Below, one piece after another: positions 22,572 through 33,967 of a DNA stretch of 64,000 nucleotides (position 1 is its first letter; every line of letters starts with the position of its first letter). The stretch comes from Phaseolus vulgaris (lineage: Eukaryota > Streptophyta > Magnoliopsida > Fabales > Fabaceae), in NCBI RefSeq assembly GCF_000499845.2, contig NC_023758.2, positions 15,678,927 through 15,742,926 of the forward strand. Reading direction: 5' to 3'. The position numbers and the translations under genes were made by a program. The notes beneath the pieces are model-generated. The model was given only the letters and a program-made list of their open reading frames with translations. It was not told the DNA's origin and ran no database searches.

Positions 22572-23179
22572 CAATGGTCATGTTGTCTTCTAGATATTAC
22601 TTGAAGATTGTGACTTTAACAACTACTTTTTTTTTATTCTCACTATTATAACATTTTGAAAAAAAAAAACTTTTATAAATCTTGACTCCTCCCTAAACCA
22701 TCATATATGTGAAGTGGATGGAATAATCATTGGGGAGGATGATAACAATGGATGTGAAAAACCAAGTGTGAATAATCATTCAATTTTAGTTTTGTAAGCC
22801 AATTTTTTTGTGTCTTTTTAATTTTCTCACCAAAAATTCAACTACATTTCAAATTTTCATAATAGAAACACCAAATGTATTTATTTTAAAATGAAAATAC
22901 CAAAATTATAGATTCAACAAAATAGAGGTCAAAAGTTATATATTTTAAAATATGATGTTAATTTTCATGTATATTGTAATTTTTACATTATCAATTAATT
23001 ACAATTTTATATCAAATAACTTTGAAAAAAACTTAAATATAATTATAATATTGAATATATAATAGAAGACAAAAGTTATATATTTTAAAATATTGGGTAC
23101 ATAATAACAATAAAATATTGGATACATAATAATAATAAAATATAGATATGCATTAAAAACAAAAATAAAAAATGCGGAT

Positions 23180-23212
23180 ACACAGGCGCTCTCGCGTCTG
23201 TGTTTCTGCTAG
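23180..23212 (+). terminator. Helitron 3' hairpin and CTAG end
   Basis: ACACAGGCGC, loop TCTC and GCGTCTGTGT form a 10-bp stem with one G-T pair. Five bases later comes CTAG, then the flanking T. This is the replication stop of rolling-circle transposons. Confidence 0.75.
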
Positions 23213-23221
23213 TATAAATGA

Positions 23222-23400
23222 TCTATACCTATATATAAAGGGGATTCCTCTCTTTAACTACTCTAAAAAAATTTCTTATTTTATCCTTAGATTAATATTT
23301 AGTTTTATTTCATTATTTTGGGTATTGCGTCATTTCCTTCTTTTTAAAAATATTTGGAATAATTGGAGGAGCGGTTTTGAATTAAAAGAGATGATTTATT
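23222..23400 (+). mobile_element. Second Helitron 5' end
   Basis: TCTATACCTATATATAAAGG, then GGATTCC, follows an A and repeats the 15336 terminus and the next ~100 bp (TTATTTTATCCTTA... GGGTATTG(C/G)GTCATTTC). It starts only 9 bp after the first Helitron ends. I could not find its 3' hairpin, so its length is unknown. Confidence 0.55.
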
Positions 23401-25379
23401 TTGAAAATCAATTGCTTAAAGAGAGGGAGTGTCTGTTCAAATTATGAGAGAGAAAAAATTATTAGGAGACGTGAGTAAGTAGTGGCCAAACGTGAGTGGT
23501 TACTTCCAACTTTTGATTTTCTGGATTCCTCTCTCTCCTTGCTCTTAATTGAAACAAATTGTGAATTAAGGATTTACTTTAATTTTCAATCGTCTTCACC
23601 TTTGCATTTTGTTCCCAGGTTCCTTTCTTTCTCTCTTTAATGTTAGAGTTAATTATATTTGTTCTCCTATTTTGTGATTTAGTTGTGAATCTCTGGTTAA
23701 CATTGTGGTTTCTTTGATTTTTAAACCTCGCATACAGGAAAAAAAAAGGAGGATTCATTCATTTTGTTGCTAATCGAGGAACCTCCGACGACTTAATCTC
23801 TCAAATTTGCAACACCCACCAACATCACTTATCGAAAATTCATCTGTTATGCTTCTATGTTTTCTTTTATGTGTCGTTTAAATTTATAAATGTCAATGTA
23901 GTATTTATTTCCAAGTTCCTATTTATTTATTTCACTACTATTTTTTTTTGTGTTACAAAAGGCTTTTGAACCGAGGCAGATCCAAAAAGGAACCAGAGTG
24001 TTGATTTTTCCTACCAAATTAGTTGGGTGGTAGTGATATTCAGGACTTACCTACCCGCAAGAAAAAACACCTTCTTCCCGATTCCTTTCTTCACTACTTT
24101 AAGAACAAACGTTTGTCCGTCCCAGATCTTACTTCTACGATATCAATTTTCATTTTTCTAATTGGGTTTTCGCAGTCATGAATTTTATGTGTTTTGAAGA
24201 AATTTGGTTATTACTGTGTATTCATTATTGAAGGTTGTGTGATAGGAATGGTGCCAAAAACAAATGGAGTTTTCTCTCTTTCTTGGACGGCGAAAGCAAA
24301 AGGTTAATCAAGTAATAAGAGCAGTCATTGCTCGCCATGCAAAGCTAGAAGAAGAGGTCATATCATATCTCCTTTGTTTCATCATTCATTCAACAAGTAT
24401 TAACTAGCGGTTTCCTTGCACGGTAAGCACTCAAACACAACCATTTACAATAACCAACTATTATAAAAAATCTAGAGTAACCGTCCCACGTCCACTGCAT
24501 CCATTCTGCTTTTTCATCGGCTTGCACTCTTTCTCAATGCTCTCTCACAAGAGTATCAAAGAAGCACAATAGAAGCCTATATAATTCCGACTATTTAATT
24601 GTTGGAAGAGCAAGTGGAGGCGAAAGAAGTATCAACTGTTCTTCCCAACCTTTCGCGACCCCTTTCACTAATCTCCGATTCTGACCTCGCTTGCTTGAAC
24701 CCTTATTTCGATATTTAGCGCTTTTTGATGAGTTTAGAGAGAATGTCTCCTGCTAGAACTGTAATCACTTTTATTGTCATATTAAATCATTATTATTATC
24801 TTATTTTATATTTAGTATATTATTGCTTTATGATAGTTAGCAAATTACATGGAAGAGAAGGCAATTGGACCTTGGTTCCTAAGCGCAAACCTTCACAAGG
24901 AACAATGTTGAGAAAAAAAAAATCTAACAATGTTGAGGCCTCACAAAGCAGTTAGACAATTAACAATGAGACACCACCAACCACTGTTGACTAATGTATT
25001 TTTATATTTGTAGAATGTTTGGTCTGATTTTTTAAGGTGATGAATGGAGGGGATTAAACATAGTATAAAAGTATTCCACAATAATGACATTCTTTCCTTT
25101 TAATTCTCATGATTTTGAATCTCATACTTTTTTGTTAATATTGAAAAAAGCCGAATTCCCATTTCATGTTATTCTAAAGTTTGCATACTTGCATATTACT
25201 GGTGGATAATTAAGTTTCTATTCCTACTATATTTCTTATATTTTTTCTTAGACTCTTTTAGTTAAATATAAAGTACTACAAAAAAAATATTGTTGGTTAA
25301 CTCTGTCTCATAGGATTTTATATTTTATTTTATTCTTGACTACAATTTTTAGATCCTACTGGACCTTGCCTCGTGTTCT
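23401..25379. other. Unassigned, possible captured gene pieces
   Basis: Non-repetitive stretches have exon-like composition. At 24266-24360 one frame reads MEFSLFLGRRKQKVNQVIRA, and at 24612-24715 another reads EVSTVLPNLSRPLSLISDSD. A short frame at 24841-24955 reads LHGREGNWTLVPKRKPSQGT. I do not recognise any of them. The position just inside a Helitron end suggests captured fragments, but this is not shown. Confidence 0.35.
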
Positions 25380-25639
25380 TCATTACGTCAAAAAACTCAA
25401 ACACAAATGTGGATGGGATCAGGTTTTATTGGGCCCCACGGTGGACACCAAATGTTCTTACCGGTTGACCTAGACTCCATACGCATTAAGCGCACCCCTA
25501 GGTCCACAACTACCCTTTGTTAGCCGCCTTGCCTTTATTTACAAAAGGTTACCATAATTATACCAAAACGGGTTTACTCGTACAACCGAGGCCCAACAAC
25601 ATGGCCCATTATACTGAACCAAAAGTCAAGCTGACCTGC
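25380..25639. other. Retrotransposon debris left of element D
   Basis: GGGCCCCACGGTGGACACCA at about 25433 is a phrase common near plant LTR boundaries. No protein similarity is seen. Confidence 0.35.
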
Positions 25640-26069
25640 CTGTGCCATGCACCAAGATCCAACCACTGAGCCCTGAGCCCTTTGGTCCAGTACAAGGACC
25701 ATATGAGGATGTCGTACCCATACAAATGGTGTTGGTCGGATGACAATAATCAATGGCCAACATGTTGTCAGTAGCATCCGACTTTAACAGATTATGATTA
25801 TCCATAAAGGAGTCAATGGAAGACGAGTCCCTATAGGCGGAGATAAACTCGGTCACCTTGGAATCAACCTTGTCAAGTCCCGAATGATGGGATGACTCTT
25901 CGGCAGGTTCTGCCCGGTCGGTAGTATCTTCCGGATTGTTAACCCTTACTACAGAGGTCTCCACAACGGGCAATGTCTGAATTGCTCCGATCGACAAAGG
26001 CTCGATTGTGGAAGAGTCAGAAGAGGACAAAGAAGAAGATGAAGAAGATAAAGAGTCAGAGGAAGACAT
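25640..26069 (-). pseudogene. N-terminus of antisense gene of Tat element D
   Basis: The likely start is the ATG at 26069 (MSSSDSLSSSSSSLSSSDSS). Downstream, FISAYRDSSSIDSFMDNHNL aligns with LRDSDSLDQFLSKNSF of the element B gene. After about 140 residues similarity stops and the frame ends at 25574 in unrelated sequence, so the gene is truncated by deletion. The polypurine tract and LTR lie to the right in the expected order. Confidence 0.7.
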
Positions 26070-26386
26070 GACTAACCTTTCGAAATGAAGGGAAAACACC
26101 TCGCCAATATGTCTCGATTTCGGAAGTCGGAGCAAGAGAGCAGTGAGACAGAATAGTGGGGGACCACTATTTATAGCCTTTGAAGAGACCTGGAGATGAA
26201 GTATCTCTCTCATCTCAACCGTTGGATATCCCTCGATCTAATGGTCCACGACGAATGACGCCAAAAAAACTAAGTCATCATTACAAGTCACGTCACGCAT
26301 TCAATGTTGCCAACATCACGTCTCATCTCGGGATGACCAACCGTCACAACGACCTCAGATAAAGACTCTTCAGATTAACCATCCTC

Positions 26387-26401
26387 GAGCCTGGGGGCAA
26401 A
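26387..26401 (+). promoter_or_regulatory. Polypurine tract of element D
   Basis: GAGCCTGGGGGCAAA lies directly before the LTR start TGTATCGG. The same arrangement is at 50673-50687 (B) and about 57808-57822 (E). Confidence 0.7.
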
Positions 26402-26916
26402 TGTATCGGTACGGTCAACACGACCGAGACCTTGACTCGGCATCCGATCAAGACCGACCGACATGACCAACAATGAGCATGATTAATGACTCAACATTTG
26501 TTAATCTTCTTTTATCAGGCCCATTAACCACAATGGCCCCACAATAATTGTATAAATTAGCACAGATCCCAAAGGATCAAGTACGCAATCATCTAATCTT
26601 AAATATTGAGTGCCGAGTGTTGAAATCTGACTTGAGCGTTGTAGTACCTTTTGCAGGTACCATTCGAGTTTAGAGCTAGTAAGGAGGAGGAGTGGAAGAA
26701 CGAGTGTGAGAGTTCAGCCGAGAAGAGGGAGTGAGGTGCAGATTGACCGATGAGTAGTTCGAATCGTTTTCTGGTTCCAACCCCGTTCGAAAACAATTGA
26801 GGAGCGAAAGAGTGAGTGTGAGAGTTCCATTGAGAAGAGTGAGTGAGATGCAGACCGACCGACCAACCGAAGAGTAGTTCGAATCATTCTCTTAATTCCA
26901 ACCCCGTTCGTGAACA
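26402..26916 (+). mobile_element. 3' LTR of Tat element D
   Basis: The LTR starts TGTATCGGTACGGTC and probably ends CGTTCGTGAACA (515 bp). It holds the shared Tat motif TGACTTGAGCGTTGTAGT (26628-26645). An internal tandem duplication of about 112-116 bp (26689-26800, 26801-26916) lies at its 3' end. No matching left LTR is in the window, so element D is truncated. Confidence 0.7.
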
Positions 26917-26982
26917 TTGTGAGTGAAAAGTAAATTTTTTTAAGTATAACAGTTATATGTAAATCTTAGTCTGGCACATTAA

Positions 26983-27689
26983 GTGTGTGTTTGCTTTTGG
27001 GGGTGATTGAGGTTGAGGATGAATGGGTGTCACCCTTGTTTGCTTCTATGAGAGGGGGAGGTTGAGGATGAGAGTGAATGGAAAGTTGAGGGTATTTAAG
27101 ATCCTCTCATAATTGAAGAGAAAGGAGAGTTGAATGAGACGAAAAGACCATGGTACCCTTATTTTTTCATACAATAATATTAATAATAGAAATTATTATT
27201 AATAATAATTTTGTATATATATATATATAACATAACATAATTTAAAGAATCTAAATAATATTAAAATTATCTAAATAAATTAACTTAAGTAACAAAATTA
27301 ATTTAAATTAATAAAATGAAAAATAATAAAATTATACTTATATTTAAAATTATATTTAATTATTTCTTTGAATTTTACATTTTTTTCTTTTATTTATAAA
27401 TGAAACTTTAAATTATTTTAATTAATTAAAATATGCACAAAATTAATAATTATTTATTCTTTTTTTATATATAAGGGTAAATTTGTAATCTTACAATTTA
27501 CAATATTCAAAATAATTTAAAATACTCTTACAACCATTATAACAAATCACTCACGTATCTCAATAAACTTTCTTCACACATCCACCCTAACATGTCCTAA
27601 TTTAAACACACTTACTTTTTTCACACTTTCTTCTCAGACTCTCATTCTCCCACACCCTCAACTTTTCACTCCCCAATCCAAACAAATAG
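26983..27689. mobile_element. Putative MITE flanked by 24-bp direct repeats
   Basis: A 0.7-kb AT-rich core is bounded by GTGTGTTTGCTTTTGGGGGT at the left and ATCCAAACAAATAG at the right, which are imperfect inverted termini. Flanks 26959-26982 and 27690-27713 are near-identical 24-mers (TAAATCTTAGTCT(GG/AA)CACATTAA). That is longer than any usual target duplication. The superfamily is unclear (PIF/Harbinger-like by look). Confidence 0.5.
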
Positions 27690-27713
27690 GTAAATCTTAG
27701 TCTAACACATTAA

Positions 27714-28159
27714 AACAAGACAAGAAAAATATTAAAGAAAAATAAAGAGCGAGACCAACAACAATTTTTATAAAAATAAAAGTAAAAAAAAGTGATATAT
27801 GAACAATAGTTTTCTTAAAAATAAATAAATAAAAATGGAATGCACCACTTTTCACTGTATTGTAAAAAAAAAATATTAAAACACGAGTTTTTTCTTTGTG
27901 TTTTCAATCATAACTTAAGTAGATGATAATTTTTTAAAATTTTATTTATTTTCATAAAAGAAAGCCAAAATTGCATCATTTTAATAAATTTACAGTTTTT
28001 TCCAAGTTTTGATCATATTCAAAAGGGATTGTAGAAAAGAAAGGCGAACGAAACGACGACGTACTGGGGGGCGTGATAATAGCAGGCAAATTGAAGATTG
28101 CGACTGAGAACATCGAAGTTCCGTTTCTCGGAGCACACTGCGCTACGAAGCTCTCAACA
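27714..28159 (+). promoter_or_regulatory. MinE1 upstream region and 5' UTR
   Basis: AT-rich promoter DNA is followed by a GC-richer leader from about 28040 (AAACGACGACGTACTGG). No ATG occurs between 28040 and the start codon, so the 28160 ATG is the first in the leader. I cannot place a TATA box with confidence. Confidence 0.5.
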
Positions 28160-30928
28160 ATGGCGATTTCTGGCGATCTGCGAGTCTCTGCTACTCTTCC
28201 ACTGTATCGCTCTCACTCCCACTCACCTCCACTTCGAACCGCTTTCGTCCCTTCCCCCAAGGTTTCATTTTTTCATCTCTACATTTCCGTCTTCTCTTCT
28301 CACGAATGCTTCTCACTCTCTATCACAACACGCATGCATTACCATTGCAATTCCAGTCATGCTGAATTCGGAACCTAATTTACCTACAAACCACACCGTT
28401 TGAGGGTTCCACAATCCGATTAGGGTTTTTATAAAATTGCGGTGTTTTATAACGTTGTACTCGGTGGAATGTCAAATGTGAAGCATTCGAAATAGAAACA
28501 AGGAAATATATAATTACCGTTTTAAGATACAATAACAGCCTTCAACAAACTGATGTGACCCTTTATCTGAGTACATGAATTTTGTTTTTATGTATGCATT
28601 TAGTGTCATTTGGCAATTTGGCATGATATGATGGATGGTCTAGAGGCATGCCTAGTAGAAAGTGAAAACCTTACACTATAGTGGAGGTGATTGGTTTAGG
28701 TGGTATATGTCTAATTTTTTGTTAAGTATGGGCTTAGGTTCCACTTTTGACCCTTGTCAAGATTAAGATCCTAGACTATTCAGCATTTTACGTGCTTTTT
28801 CAAGTCTGCCAGTATGTGTGATCGGAGCAGGATTGATGGGATTGTTTGCGAAGTTGGTGAACTTTCTTGAGCTTCAAACCTGCAAACATTTGTGTTGGGA
28901 TCCAATTGCATGGTATGGAACTTGAGTCCCACATTGGAATTATGGGATGGTAGTCCGGGGTTTATAAGAGCTCAAGCTCTCCAATTATAATAATGGACTT
29001 TTGTGGTTTGGTTCTCTCTAGGTTCTTATCAATTTATAATAAGCTTACGATTTTCTTCAGGTTATGACACTCAGGCCAACGACTTTCTGTCTTCCTCCCT
29101 CTAGTGTTGTCTGCCTGTCTTGTGGCTTGACCTTCTTGAACCACACAATCTTCCTCTTAATCCCTAAATCCCCCTCGACTCAACCTCTTTGAATCACTCT
29201 CTCTCTCCCCACTCAGACTCTCAACAACTCTGATAGGCTGCAGTATAACTTGGCTGAAGCATTTTTTTTTTGGTTTTGAAACCCGTGGATTGGGCTTCAT
29301 TTGAAATACAACATCTCCTAATTTTTTAATAGCTTTTCTGCGCTTCTTTATGCTCTTGTATGTTTTTTCTACTGTCAAATAGAAATAAATTAAAATATTT
29401 ATGATACAATAACAGTAAATAAATATCAAATTTTAAACTTTAATTATAGTAGTGTGTTTACGTGTATTAAGTAATTATATTATCGTCCTTTTTTATTTTA
29501 TAATTTATATTTATATTTTTGGTAGGGTCTTAGAATTTGTGTTATGATCACTTCTTTTATGATCTTTCAATCTGTTTCCAAACTTGAGGAAGATATCAAT
29601 TTTGACATCCTTGAGCCTTGATTATAGAAAAAAACTCCACTACGAGAGCTAGCCATAATGTGCTATGTATGTTCTCTACCTACACAAGATTGTCTCCTGT
29701 AGAAGGCCCTTGGTTCTAAACCAAATAATACTATAGGTGTTTTTCATATGATGGAAATCCATGGAAAGTGTTGGGTTATATGCTATTTTGTCTCTCTGTG
29801 GTTGGTTGAATGCTATAAAAGATTTTATTTGGCTAAGTTGACACGATAGCCTGCATTCTTAAGTTGTAACTCCATTTCATGGCCCTCCAGACCAAAGTAT
29901 TAAAGGAGGGCATCATTATTTTTGCATCATTTTTTCATTTGATTGAAAATATGTATAATATATGGTTGGTAAGTTACTTGCCTTAAACATTATAGAATAG
30001 TATATATATATATATATATATGTACATATATTTAGGTTTTTATGATTTAGTCTAGTGTTAAGTATGATTATAGAGAATGTGGTACTGCTTTTATGTTTTC
30101 TGATTTTTCAGTGATGTGGGAAAGGTTCAACAAAATGCTCTTTGATTTTCTATTTGATGAGATGAGATGTTTTTATTAGGATTTCAGATGCTCGTGGCAT
30201 AGCTTCTTGAATTTTGTATGTTGATAAATACTCACATTTATCTTAACATTATATCAAGATTTTGAAAGCAATTAAAAATTCGTTGTCGATAATTTTTCAA
30301 ATTTTCTGTCTAATAATAGGTAGACTTTCATCGTTTCTTGAATGGAGCATGTAACATCTCTGAATTCACCCCAAAATGTCCTTGCCTGACAATTGTACGA
30401 TGCAATATTCGTGGGTACTGCAAGCCAGTTACTGCAATCCTTGGTGGTCCTAAATTTACATCAAATTCAGTTAGTCAAGAAGCTGAAAATTTTCTCCTTG
30501 ACGCTGTTAAAATGAACTTCTTTGAGCGATTAAATTTGGCTTGGAAGATAATTTTCCCATCGGCAACATCTAGAAAAAACTCTAATGCTAGGATTGCTAA
30601 GCAACGCTTGAAGATGATTTTGTTCTCTGATCGGTGTGCAGTAAGTGATGAGGCAAAGCGAAAAATTGTCAGCAATGTTGTGCGTGCTCTATCTGACTTT
30701 GTGGAAATAGAATCACAGGATAAAGTTCAGCTGAGTGTCTCTGCTGACACAGATCTTGGAACTATTTACTCTGTCACGGTGCCTGTACGGCGAGTTAAGC
30801 CAGAATATCAAGATATGGATGAATTTGGGACAATAACAAATGTTGAGTATAAGGACACTGGAGAGAGTTCGGGATCTGTTGATGTTAGATTTGATTTCTA
30901 TGTTCCGGACGAAACGACTGGATTTTGA
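28160..30928 (+). CDS. MINE1: Plastid division regulator MinE (two exons)
   Basis: This is the nuclear-encoded chloroplast homologue of bacterial MinE. It acts with MinD in the stroma to position the FtsZ ring at mid-plastid. Exon 1 is 28160-28261 (34 codons), the intron is 28262-30319 (GT...AG, 2,058 bp, phase 0) and exon 2 is 30320-30928; the protein is 236 residues. The N-terminus is Ser/Arg-rich and acid-poor, as in transit peptides. The MinE core holds KMNFFERLNLAWKIIF, RIAKQRLKMILFSDRC (the anti-MinCD region) and EIESQDKVQLSVSADTDLGT (the dimer/topological domain). The length is near that of Arabidopsis MinE1 (about 229). The start context is CAACAATGGC. No frame damage is seen. A tandem array begins 18 bp past the stop. 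Confidence 0.95.
28894..29072 (+). repeat. Possible short LTR remnant in MinE1 intron
   Basis: The sequence runs from TGTTGGGATCC to CAGGTTATGACA and contains GAGTCCCACATTGGAAT, a phrase common in plant short-LTR elements, plus TTTATAAGAGC. No target duplication is found, so the boundaries are guesses. Confidence 0.35.
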
Positions 30929-30945
30929 GTTGAAAGATCTTGAAT

Positions 30946-32927
30946 CTTGATTTCTGTCAAAAGTGTTTGAAATGCTTACCAGTGAGAGCAAATCTGGAGT
31001 GGTGTATATATTTTAAAATTGAAGCTTACATTAGGATGACACTAGATTTTGATGAGAAATTTTGTTTTTGTACTATCTATATCAGTTATTTTTGTTCGTT
31101 GCATCATTGAACTATGATATGTTGTGATTTCTTACTTAGCATTTTATGATAAGCATTTGTTATTTTTGAGTGTATGAATGGTCATTATTCATGAAGTTTG
31201 TTGGTAGTTTTCATTACTGTGTTTGGTTTTAGAATGGAGAAGAAATAAGTTGAAAAAAAGATAAAGTAAGAAATAACTCTTAATGTTTAATGTTTGGTAG
31301 AGTAAAAATAGAGTGAGTTTTGCTATATTTTTTTTTCTTTTCTTCTTTCTCATAGATTAAATATCTAATATTATTAACCTTTTTCCTCCATTCCTCATCT
31401 TCTCTACCAAACAAGGGTAAGCATTGTGCATTGTCCTTACCTTGATTTCTGTCAAAAGTGTTTGAAATGCTTACCAGTGAGAGCAAATCTGGAGTGGTGT
31501 ATATATTTTAAAATTGAAGCTTACATTAGGATGACACTAGATTTTGATGAGAAATTTTGTTTTTGTACTATCTATATCAGTTATTTTTGTTCGTTGCATC
31601 ATTGAACTATGATATGTTGTGATTTCTTACTTAGCATTTTATGATAAGCATTTGTTATTTTTGAGTGTATGAATGGTCATTATTCATGAAGTTTGTTGGT
31701 AGTTTTCATTACTGTGTTTGGTTTTAGAATGGAGAAGAAATAAGTTGAAAAAAAGATAAAGTAAGAAATAACTCTTAATGTTTAATGTTTGGTAGAGTAA
31801 AAATAGAGTGAGTTTTGCTATATTTTTTTTTCTTTTCTTCTTTCTCATAGATTAAATATCTAATATTATTAACCTTTTTCCTCCATTCCTCATCTTCTCT
31901 ACCAAACAAGGGTAAGCATTGTGCATTGTCCTTACCTTGATTTCTGTCAAAAGTGTTTGAAATGCTTACCAGTGAGAGCAAATCTGGAGTGGTGTATATA
32001 TTTTAAAATTGAAGCTTACATTAGGATGACACTAGATTTTGATGAGAAATTTTGTTTTTGTACTATCTATATCAGTTATTTTTGTTCGTTGCATCATTGA
32101 ACTATGATATGTTGTGATTTCTTACTTAGCATTTTATGATAAGCATTTGTTATTTTTGAGTGTATGAATGGTCATTATTCATGAAGTTTGTTGGTAGTTT
32201 TCATTACTGTGTTTGGTTTTAGAATGGAGAAGAAATAAGTTGAAAAAAAGATAAAGTAAGAAATAACTCTTAATGTTTAATGTTTGGTAGAGTAAAAATA
32301 GAGTGAGTTTTGCTATATTTTTTTTTTCTTTTCTTCTTTCTCATAGATTAAATATCTAATATTATTAACCTTTTTCCTCCATTCCTCATCTTCTCTACCA
32401 AACAAGGGTAAGCATTGTGCATTGTCCTTACCTTGATTTCTGTCAAAAGTGTTTGAAATGCTTACCAGTGAGAGCAAATCTGGAGTGGTGTATATATTTT
32501 AAAATTGAAGCTTACATTAGGATGACACTAGATTTTGATGAGAAATTTTGTTTTTGTACTATCTATATCAGTTATTTTTGTTCGTTGCATCATTGAACTA
32601 TGATATGTTGTGATTTCTTACTTAGCATTTTATGATAAGCATTTGTTATTTTTGAGTGTATGAATGGTCATTATTCATGAAGTTTGTTGGTAGTTTTCAT
32701 TACTGTGTTTGGTTTTAGAATGGAGAAGAAATAAGTTGAAAAAAAGATAAAGTAAGAAATAACTCTTAATGTTTAATGTTTGGTAGAGTAAAAATAGAGT
32801 GAGTTTTGCTATATTTTTTTTTTCTTTTCTTCTTTCTCATAGATTAAATATCTAATATTATTAACCTTTTTCCTCCATTCCTCATCTTCTCTACCAAACA
32901 AGGGTAAGCATTGTGCATTGTCCTTAC
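30946..32927. repeat. Four near-identical 495-bp tandem repeats
   Basis: Copies begin at 30946, 31441, 31936 and 32432 with CTTGATTTCTGTCAAAAG, and each ends CATTGTCCTTAC. Periods are 495, 495 and 496, the last differing by one T in a T-run. The first copy lies in the MinE1 3' UTR. Each unit holds a MITE-like block (copy 1: 31219-31417) with inverted GTTTGGT/ACCAAAC ends. Such identity means recent amplification or an assembly artefact. Confidence 0.97.
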
Positions 32928-33835
32928 ATGATTGTGTGTAAAATTATAACTTTGTGGTTTGTAAACATGTCACCTGAATACATTTTGGATGTGTTATGTA
33001 ACTTTATGACTTAATTACCTTTTCTCTGTCCTATTTATTTATTTTGTTTAATTTGATTTTTCTATTAACAAAAGTTTCAATCAAATTCTTCAATTTTAGA
33101 AATAGAATAATGTGATTATGTTAAGGTTGAATAAACTGACTCAATTTTGAAAAAGTAACTATGCGATCTTTTATCGATTAAAGTATCATTAGTTTTATAA
33201 ATTATTACTATGTTAAATATACGTGAATTAAACTTGTGAATATTGTACATTAATGATTATACTACATTGAGTGACAAATAATAACATTATTGTATTTTTT
33301 AAAATTGAAAAATTTAATTGAACTAATGAGATCAAATTAAATAAAATAAATTAATACAAATATTTAAAATTAATTAAGCCTAAATTTATTTTCAATCTTA
33401 TGCATAAGACTTAAATTCACTTTTGGTACAATAGTTTTGTAAGTTCTCAAAATTACAAAATTGGTATCAAATAAATGGAACCGGCAGAATTAGTAAAAAA
33501 ATTATTGAACAGGAAAAAAATCACTTTTTCAAACTTTTTCCTTAAAAAAAGTAAAATATTAACATGTGAGTACTTTCTTTTTTATTCTACATATAGACTT
33601 GTTATTATTAATAAATATTGAATTTAAGTATGTAATACATATATGCTATTAAATTTTTACACGTATTATAAATGTTATATAAATGATAAAAATTTAAAAA
33701 ATTATGTTTTATTTTGGTTTTCACCATCATAAAATTATGATATTATTATATTTTCAATATTAATTAAATGTTTTGAATTACGAAAATATTTGTTTTAACC
33801 ATAAAACCATGAATCAATGTTGTGATCAATTAAAA
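32928..33835. other. AT-rich spacer
   Basis: No gene or element is recognised. Confidence 0.5.
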
Positions 33836-33967
33836 CACTACTAGAAAATCATAAAATTGAAACCAATTTTTAGAGACCAAAATAATTAGTTGCAATAGTA
33901 ACTAAATTAGAAACCATTTTAGAAACTAAAAAAAAATTGGTTTCTAAATTAGTTTCTATTATTGTTA
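33836..33967 (+). mobile_element. CACTA transposon terminus
   Basis: CACTACTAGAAAA (33836-33848) is the typical 13-bp end of plant CACTA (En/Spm) elements. It is followed by short repeated motifs (TTAGAGACC, TTAGAAACCA, TTGGTTTCTAAATTAG) typical of subterminal regions. The opposite end is not seen; the sequence breaks into a truncated LTR at about 33968. Confidence 0.7.

Larger units (their letters stand above)
15336..23212 (+). mobile_element. Helitron, interrupted by an LTR retrotransposon
   Basis: The 5' end is taken as TCTATACCTATAAAGGGG (15336), which recurs as the start of a second copy at 23222. The 3' end has a 10-bp-stem hairpin (23180-23203, loop TCTC) then CTAG at 23209-23212 followed by T, the classic Helitron 3' structure. 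Without the LTR element at 17029-22571 and its duplication, the Helitron is about 2.3 kb. It encodes no Rep/helicase, so it is non-autonomous. It carries a FRIGIDA-like fragment at 16640-16965. The 5' boundary is less certain than the 3' one. Confidence 0.65.

Noticed and set aside
24410..24450. CTAG with nearby GCACGGTAAGCAC as the end of the second Helitron
   Set aside because: No hairpin precedes the CTAG at the required distance, so I did not call an end.
28073..28378. Uninterrupted 101-residue frame at the MinE1 start
   Set aside because: It starts at a GTG and runs into the intron. The ATG at 28160 with the splice donor at 28262 explains the coding part.
31280..31981. Identical 68-residue open frames on the minus strand
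   Set aside because: They are copies of the 495-bp tandem unit, without family similarity; the repetition explains them.
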